Shown here: piece by piece, positions 13,663 through 17,140 of the stretch
Position numbering within the stretch: the first letter of the stretch is position 1
Layout: the number at the start of each line of letters is the position of its first letter
NCBI GenBank assembly: GCA_902470925.1
Contig: CABRIF010000049.1
Span: 1-17,140, forward strand
Direction: 5' to 3'
Origin: an uncultured Collinsella sp.
Lineage (GTDB): Bacteria; Actinomycetota; Coriobacteriia; Coriobacteriales; Coriobacteriaceae
Length of the DNA: 17,140 nt
Notes under the pieces: model-generated
The model's database searches: none
The model's input: only the letters and a program-made list of their open reading frames with translations
What the model was told of the DNA's origin: nothing
Translations under genes and position numbers: made by a program

Positions 13663-14928
13663 ATGCCGGACACCCACACCCAGCAACCAGCCGGCCAGCC
13701 AACGCAAGGGCCCGCCCAGGACACCGTTGCCACCACCATCCGCCAGATCGCCGGCGCGCTCGAGCCCTCCATCATCCGCCAGCGCCGTCACTTCCACAAA
13801 TACCCCGAGCTCAGCATGGAGGAGATCCGCACCACCTCAGACATCGCCGAGGAGCTCGACGAACTGGGCGTTCCCTACACGCGTCCCCTCAAGACGGGTC
13901 TGGTGGCCACCGTGCGCGGCACCGCCGCAGACGCCTACCGCGCCGACGGCACCCCGCGCCGCCGCCTGCTGCTGCGCGCCGACATCGACGCCCTGCCCGT
14001 GACCGAGCGCACCGGCGAGCAATTCGCCAGCGTGCACGAGGGCCTCATGCACGCCTGCGGCCACGACTGCCACATCGCCATGATGCTGGGAGCCGTGCAG
14101 ATCCTCCAGCGCATGGCTGATGAACTGCACGGCGAGGTGCGCGTGGTGTTCCAGCCCTCCGAGGAGAACGGCAGCGGCGCCAAGCTCATGTGCGATGAGG
14201 CGCAGGTGTGCGATGGGGTCGACGGCGCCTTTGCCATGCATATCTGGAGCGAGATCGACGCCGGGAAGATCTCCTGCGAACCCGGACCGCGCATGGCCAA
14301 TACCGACTGGTTCCGCGTGGACGTCCATGGCACCTCCTGCCACGGGGCCATGCCGCAGCGTGGAGCCGATGCGGTCATGGTGGCCGCCGAGATCGTCAAC
14401 GCCCTGCAGACCATCGTGTCGCGTGAGCTGTCACCCTACGAACCGGCCGTGGTGACCGTCGGCGAGCTGCACGGCGGTACCGCGCGCAACGTCATCGCCG
14501 GCGAGGCCTACCTGTCCGGCACCGTGCGGACCTACAGCGACACCGCCCACGACCTCATGCCCGGCTTGATCGAGCGCATCGCCGTGCACACCGCTCGCGC
14601 CCATGGCGCCGAGGCCGAGCTATCCGACTACACGATCGCCAACTACAAGGTCGAAAACGAGCCGGCCGCCAGCGCGCGATGTCTGAACGCCGTGCGCAAG
14701 GTACTGGGTGCAGAGGCCGAGGGCCACTACCGGGGCACCCTGTCGGGTGAGGACTTCTCCGAGTACCTGCGGCGCGTGCCGGGCGTGCTCGCCTTCGTGG
14801 GCTGCCGCAACCCCCAGATCGGCGCCACCTTCGCCCAGCACTCCTGCTACTACAAGGTCGATGAATCCGTTCTGGTGAAAGGCGCGATGCTCGCCGCGCA
14901 GTACGCTGTCGACTTTTTGGCCGAATAG
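13663..14928 (+). CDS. M20 family metal-dependent amidohydrolase/peptidase
   Basis: This is a 421-residue cytoplasmic M20D-type hydrolase related to hippurate, IAA-amino-acid and N-acetyl-diaminopimelate amidohydrolases, removing an acyl group from an N-acylated amino acid. Substrate unassigned. Visible motifs: RHFHKYPELSMEE (42-54), RADIDALPV (105-113), HACGHDCH (130-137) with ligands C132 and H134, QPSEENGSG (164-172) with E167/E168, AMHIW with H193, the lid-domain GTSCHGAMPQRGADAV (223-238), and C-terminal SGEDFSEY (361-368) and QHSCYY with H393. All expected metal ligands are present. The start at 13663 is chosen because GGAAAGGAAG (13646-13655) precedes it; the frame is open 25 codons further with no such site. 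It is divergent from the YtcJ-like amidohydrolase, suggesting use of related amide substrates, and convergent with the YitT-family gene. Confidence 0.93.
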   Translation: MPDTHTQQPAGQPTQGPAQDTVATTIRQIAGALEPSIIRQRRHFHKYPELSMEEIRTTSDIAEELDELGVPYTRPLKTGLVATVRGTAADAYRADGTPRRRLLLRADIDALPVTERTGEQFASVHEGLMHACGHDCHIAMMLGAVQILQRMADELHGEVRVVFQPSEENGSGAKLMCDEAQVCDGVDGAFAMHIWSEIDAGKISCEPGPRMANTDWFRVDVHGTSCHGAMPQRGADAVMVAAEIVNALQTIVSRELSPYEPAVVTVGELHGGTARNVIAGEAYLSGTVRTYSDTAHDLMPGLIERIAVHTARAHGAEAELSDYTIANYKVENEPAASARCLNAVRKVLGAEAEGHYRGTLSGEDFSEYLRRVPGVLAFVGCRNPQIGATFAQHSCYYKVDESVLVKGAMLAAQYAVDFLAE

Positions 14929-14931
14929 GCT

Positions 14932-14988
14932 GCGGACGCACCCCTGCCCCGCCTACAGCCTCCCGAGCCCGCGGCCGCAAACGTCCGC
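14932..14988. terminator. Weak bidirectional stem between convergent genes
   Basis: GCGGACG (14932-14938) is complementary to CGTCCGC (14982-14988) across a 43-base loop that contains the self-complementary GCGGCCGC. The 76-base gap separates two convergent stop codons (14928 and 15005), where a shared terminator would be expected. No T tract is visible, so support is weak. Confidence 0.25.
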
Positions 14989-15004
14989 CGGCAGCCCGCC
15001 GTAC

Positions 15005-16000
15005 TCAGTTCACGCCGCGAAAGCCGCGCCCGATGATCTCGGAGCTGTCCACGATGGTCATGAAGCAGCCGGGGTCGACCTCGCGGGCGAACCGCCGCAG
15101 CTTCACGGCCTCGCGCCGGGACAGCACGCACATGATCACCGTGACGCAGCGGCCCGAAAACGCCCCGTACCCGCGGCTGATGGTGGCGGTGCGCCTGAGG
15201 TCGCGCACGATGAACTTTTCCACCGTGAGCGGCTCGCGGCAGATGATGGTGCACACCTTGCGCAGATGAATGCTCTCGATGGCCTTGTCCACCACGAGCG
15301 TCTTGGCGAACAGACCCAGCACGCAGTACAGCCCCACGCGCGGGCCGTACAGCACCGCGGCGATCGCCACGATGCCGATGTCCACCAGCAGTAGCGCACG
15401 GCCAATCTCGAGCGTGCTGTGCCGGCGCAAGATCATGGCGAGGATGTCCGTGCCGCCGGTGGACGCGCCGATGTCGAACACCATGGCGCTGCCGATGGCC
15501 GGCAGCAGCACTGCGAAGCACAAATCGAGCCACATGTCGCCCGTCACCGAAACCGCCGATGCCCCGGGGAAGAGCATCTCGAACAGCGAGACGTAGGCGG
15601 ACAGGGCGAATGAGGCGAACACGCTCCACAGGATCGCGCGGCGCTCCAGGAAGATGAACCCCAGCACCACCAGCACGATATTGATGATCCACATGAAGGC
15701 GCCCACAGGAAGCGACGGGAAAAGCGTGGACAGGATCACCGATACGCCGGAGGTGCCACCGAAGGCGAAGTGGTTCGGCGTTTTGAACAGGACGATGGAG
15801 GCGGCCGTCAAGATCAGGCCGCCGTTCAGCATGCCGAAGAACTGCAGAAAACGAGGGTCCTGGCTGCGTTTGGCGCCCGCGCGCTCGCCCTGGGCGATGT
15901 CCTCGGGCGTCACGAGCTGCTCCATGGGCTCAACCGGCGGCCGGTCCCCCTCGGCCATGCGATACATCCCGTCGGCGGCTACGACCTGTGACTCTGCCAT
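15005..16000 (-). CDS. YitT family membrane protein (DUF161/DUF2179)
   Basis: This is a 331-residue integral membrane protein. A hydrophilic N-terminus (1-50) is followed by five or six hydrophobic segments (about 53-73, 100-117, 122-140, 155-175, 200-218 and possibly 220-235). Then comes a soluble C-terminal DUF2179 domain (about 240-331) ending SSEIIGRGFRGVN. The paired motifs GGTSGVS (81-87) and STGGTDILAMI (180-190) mark the two halves of the YitT fold. Family members are widespread in Gram-positive bacteria; their biochemical role is unsettled, with transport or nucleotide sensing by the DUF2179 domain both proposed. The start at 16000 is chosen because AGAGGG lies seven bases upstream, while the frame continues 27 codons further without a Shine-Dalgarno. 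It lies downstream of metQ on the same strand, but 474 bases and a hairpin separate them. Confidence 0.93.
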   Translation of the reverse strand: MAESQVVAADGMYRMAEGDRPPVEPMEQLVTPEDIAQGERAGAKRSQDPRFLQFFGMLNGGLILTAASIVLFKTPNHFAFGGTSGVSVILSTLFPSLPVGAFMWIINIVLVVLGFIFLERRAILWSVFASFALSAYVSLFEMLFPGASAVSVTGDMWLDLCFAVLLPAIGSAMVFDIGASTGGTDILAMILRRHSTLEIGRALLLVDIGIVAIAAVLYGPRVGLYCVLGLFAKTLVVDKAIESIHLRKVCTIICREPLTVEKFIVRDLRRTATISRGYGAFSGRCVTVIMCVLSRREAVKLRRFAREVDPGCFMTIVDSSEIIGRGFRGVN

Positions 16001-16157
16001 GTCTGTACCCTCTACCGCGCACCCCTGTGCGCCTTGGCTCCCCATGCGCCCTGATGGTAGCGCGCCAGGACAGGAATGCAATCCATGCGGCTAAAGCGTT
16101 CGGCGAGCGGTCCAGCGCGGAAAACAGGATGCGCTCACGCCGATCTGCCAACCCATT

Positions 16158-16310
16158 TGCTGCAATTTCGAGGTTTTGCGAAATGCCACTTGATAATGGA
16201 TATATATCAAGCTGTCTGCACGCAACAAAAGCCCAGGTAGTCACAGTCTAAAAACTCAGTTCATATGCTAGCCAGAATGTGCATTTCACAAAACCGCAAA
16301 AATGCAGCAG
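16158..16310. repeat. Element bounded by imperfect 31-base inverted repeats
   Basis: The left arm 16158-16189 and the reverse complement of the right arm 16280-16310 share 27 positions, with four mismatches and one single-base gap. Shared blocks are TGCTGCA, TTT, GGTTTTG and GAAATGC. The 90-base interior is AT-rich and includes the palindrome 16189-16211. The architecture resembles a small non-autonomous inverted-repeat element (MITE-like) or paired regulator sites. No target-site duplication is obvious at the outer ends. Confidence 0.65.
16189..16211. promoter_or_regulatory. CTTGATA-N9-TATCAAG palindrome
   Basis: CTTGATA (16189-16195) and TATCAAG (16205-16211) are perfect seven-base inverted arms around a nine-base AT-rich spacer, just inside the left arm of the larger inverted repeat. 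Size and spacing suit a dimeric repressor operator. It is about 190 bases upstream of the YitT-family start. Confidence 0.4.
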
Positions 16311-16349
16311 CCTTCCCCTGCGGCCATCCCGTTCGCACGCAGAAACACC

Positions 16350-16382
16350 GAGCCGTGTGGATAGCAATTATCCACACGGCTC
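16350..16382 (-). terminator. Strong hairpin after metQ, probable terminator
   Basis: GAGCCGTGTGGATA (16350-16363) and TATCCACACGGCTC (16369-16382) are perfect 14-base inverted arms around a five-base loop, beginning 92 bases after the metQ stop codon. On the minus strand only a short GGTGTTTC follows, so the T tract is weak. The perfect 14-pair stem still makes it the best terminator candidate for metQ. Confidence 0.65.
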
Positions 16383-16474
16383 AAAGAACTCGCGTTATGC
16401 AGTTAGCCGCGTTCGCCGCTCAGGCAGGCGACGATATGCTGTTGGCGCTCCCGTGACACCGCGAATGCCCGTCC

Positions 16475-17092
16475 TTAGAACGCCGGCAGAACGTCCTGGC
16501 CGTAGGTTTTCTCGAGGTAATCCTTGAAGTCGTCGGACTGCAGCACCTCGACGAGCGCCTTCACGGCCGCATCGTCCTTCTTCTTGGGTGTCGTGCAGAT
16601 GATGTTGGCATACTGCTCGACCGCCGTAGAGCCCGTCTCCTCGTGGGCAAGCGCGTCCTTCACGTGGTAGCCCGCCTCGATGGCGTAGTTTCCGTTGATG
16701 ACGGCGAAATCGACCGACTCGAGCGCGCGCGGCACCGCAGCGGCCTCGAGCTCCTGGAACGAGATGTTGTGCGGGTTGTCGGAGATGTCTTTGGGCGTCG
16801 CCTCGAGGTTCTCAGGGTCCTTCAGGGTGATCAGACCCAGATCCTGCAGCAGCAGCAACGCGCGGCCCTCGTTGGTGGGGTCGTTCGGGATGGCGATGGA
16901 GGCGCCGTCGGCGATCGCGTCCAGGTCCTTGGAGCGGCCCGCGTAGACGGCCATCGGCTCGTAGTGAATCGCACCCACGGACACCAGGTCGGTGTCGTTC
17001 TCCTTGTTGTAGTTATCCAGGTAGTTGATGTGCTGGAAGTAGTTGGCGTCAACCGAACCGGACGTGGTGTCGCGGTTGGGCAGGATGTAGTC
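16475..17092 (-). CDS. metQ: MetQ/NlpA methionine-binding lipoprotein, partial
   Basis: These are the C-terminal 205 residues of the substrate-binding lipoprotein of a D/L-methionine ABC transporter, which sits on the outside of the membrane and delivers substrate to MetI and MetN. Segments typical of MetQ are visible: FQHINYLDNYN, GAIHYEPMAVYAG, IAIPNDPTNEGRALLLLQ, DFAVINGNYAI and the ending TYGQDVLPAF. The lipoprotein signal and about the first quarter of the protein are missing because the contig ends here. An apparent start MYKRQ immediately upstream is translated adapter, not protein. Upstream metN and metI or a SAM riboswitch, if present, lie outside the contig. MetQ relatives can bind other small amino acids or dipeptides, so methionine is likely but not certain. 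Confidence 0.93.
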   Translation of the reverse strand, partial: DYILPNRDTTSGSVDANYFQHINYLDNYNKENDTDLVSVGAIHYEPMAVYAGRSKDLDAIADGASIAIPNDPTNEGRALLLLQDLGLITLKDPENLEATPKDISDNPHNISFQELEAAAVPRALESVDFAVINGNYAIEAGYHVKDALAHEETGSTAVEQYANIICTTPKKKDDAAVKALVEVLQSDDFKDYLEKTYGQDVLPAF

Positions 17093-17140
17093 CTGTCTCT
17101 TATACACATCTCCGAGCCCACGAGACGTAGAGGAAGCTCG
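17093..17140 (-). other. Illumina Nextera i7-side adapter (not genomic)
   Basis: Bases 17093-17111 are the mosaic end CTGTCTCTTATACACATCT, 17112-17126 the linker CCGAGCCCACGAGAC, and 17127-17134 the barcode GTAGAGGA (Nextera N712). Bases 17135-17140 read AGCTCG where the P7 primer has ATCTCG, one mismatch. Genomic sequence ends at 17092. Confidence 0.98.

Larger units (their letters stand above)
16001..16474. other. Structured gene-free region between metQ and yitT-like gene
   Basis: No credible gene is present in these 474 bases. The stretch from about 16150 to 16310 is clearly richer in A+T than the flanks and contains the inverted-repeat element 16158-16310 and the palindrome 16189-16211. 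A strong hairpin lies at 16350-16382. Toward the YitT-family gene a minus-strand TTGCAT (16076-16081), 16 bases and TACCAT (16054-16059) form a weak promoter candidate. The short open frames have no Shine-Dalgarno and no recognisable product. Confidence 0.6.

Noticed and set aside
16265..16456. 63-codon plus-strand frame in the metQ/yitT-like gap
   Set aside because: It overlaps an inverted-repeat arm and the strong hairpin, lacks a Shine-Dalgarno, and the product has no recognisable features.

Overview
This window is a short-read assembly contig of a high-GC bacterium. The gene content (groESL with an actinobacterial-type GroEL, a sortase-anchored Rib-repeat surface protein with an AraC-type regulator beside it, a YitT-family membrane protein, a MetQ-type lipoprotein) and the codon use fit a gut Coriobacteriia such as Collinsella. 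That is inference, since no rRNA or other taxonomic marker is present. Both contig ends are Illumina Nextera adapter, not genome: bases 1-48 carry the i5 side with barcode AAGGAGTA, and 17093-17140 carry the i7 side with barcode GTAGAGGA. Genomic sequence is therefore 49-17092.

Layout: (1) 49-2326, groES then groEL on the minus strand, with a nested hairpin after groEL and a structured promoter and leader region before groES. (2) 2584-4093, an AbiE type IV toxin-antitoxin operon on the minus strand, visibly lower in GC than its surroundings and probably acquired. Its antitoxin gene has a strong promoter whose start point falls on the ATG, suggesting a leaderless mRNA. (3) 4329-9962, a 1877-residue LPXTG surface protein on the minus strand with an extended signal peptide, an unrecognised N-terminal region of about 370 residues, two Asp-rich calcium-binding-type loops, 15 Rib-like repeats of about 79 residues in a higher-order pattern, a Gly/Lys-rich wall spacer and a sortase signal. 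A textbook intrinsic terminator follows. (4) 10290-11492, a divergent AraC-family regulator separated from the surface-protein gene by 327 bases that hold a near-perfect 27-base palindrome. (5) 11553-13196 (minus) and 13663-14928 (plus), a divergent pair of amide hydrolases: a YtcJ-like amidohydrolase and an M20 aminoacylase-type peptidase. (6) 15005-16000 (minus), a YitT/DUF2179 membrane protein. (7) 16001-16474, a gene-free stretch with a 153-base structure bounded by imperfect 31-base inverted repeats, plus a strong hairpin after the last gene. (8) 16475-17092 (minus), the C-terminal part of a MetQ/NlpA methionine-binding lipoprotein cut by the contig end.

The most coherent candidate system is surface protein + palindrome + divergent AraC regulator. 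It resembles the known pairing of YSIRK surface antigens with AraC-type regulators in Gram-positive cocci, but here the signal peptide has no YSIRK motif. The second most interesting signal is the unexplained inverted-repeat element at 16158-16310. No tRNA, rRNA, CRISPR array, transposase or phage gene was seen.
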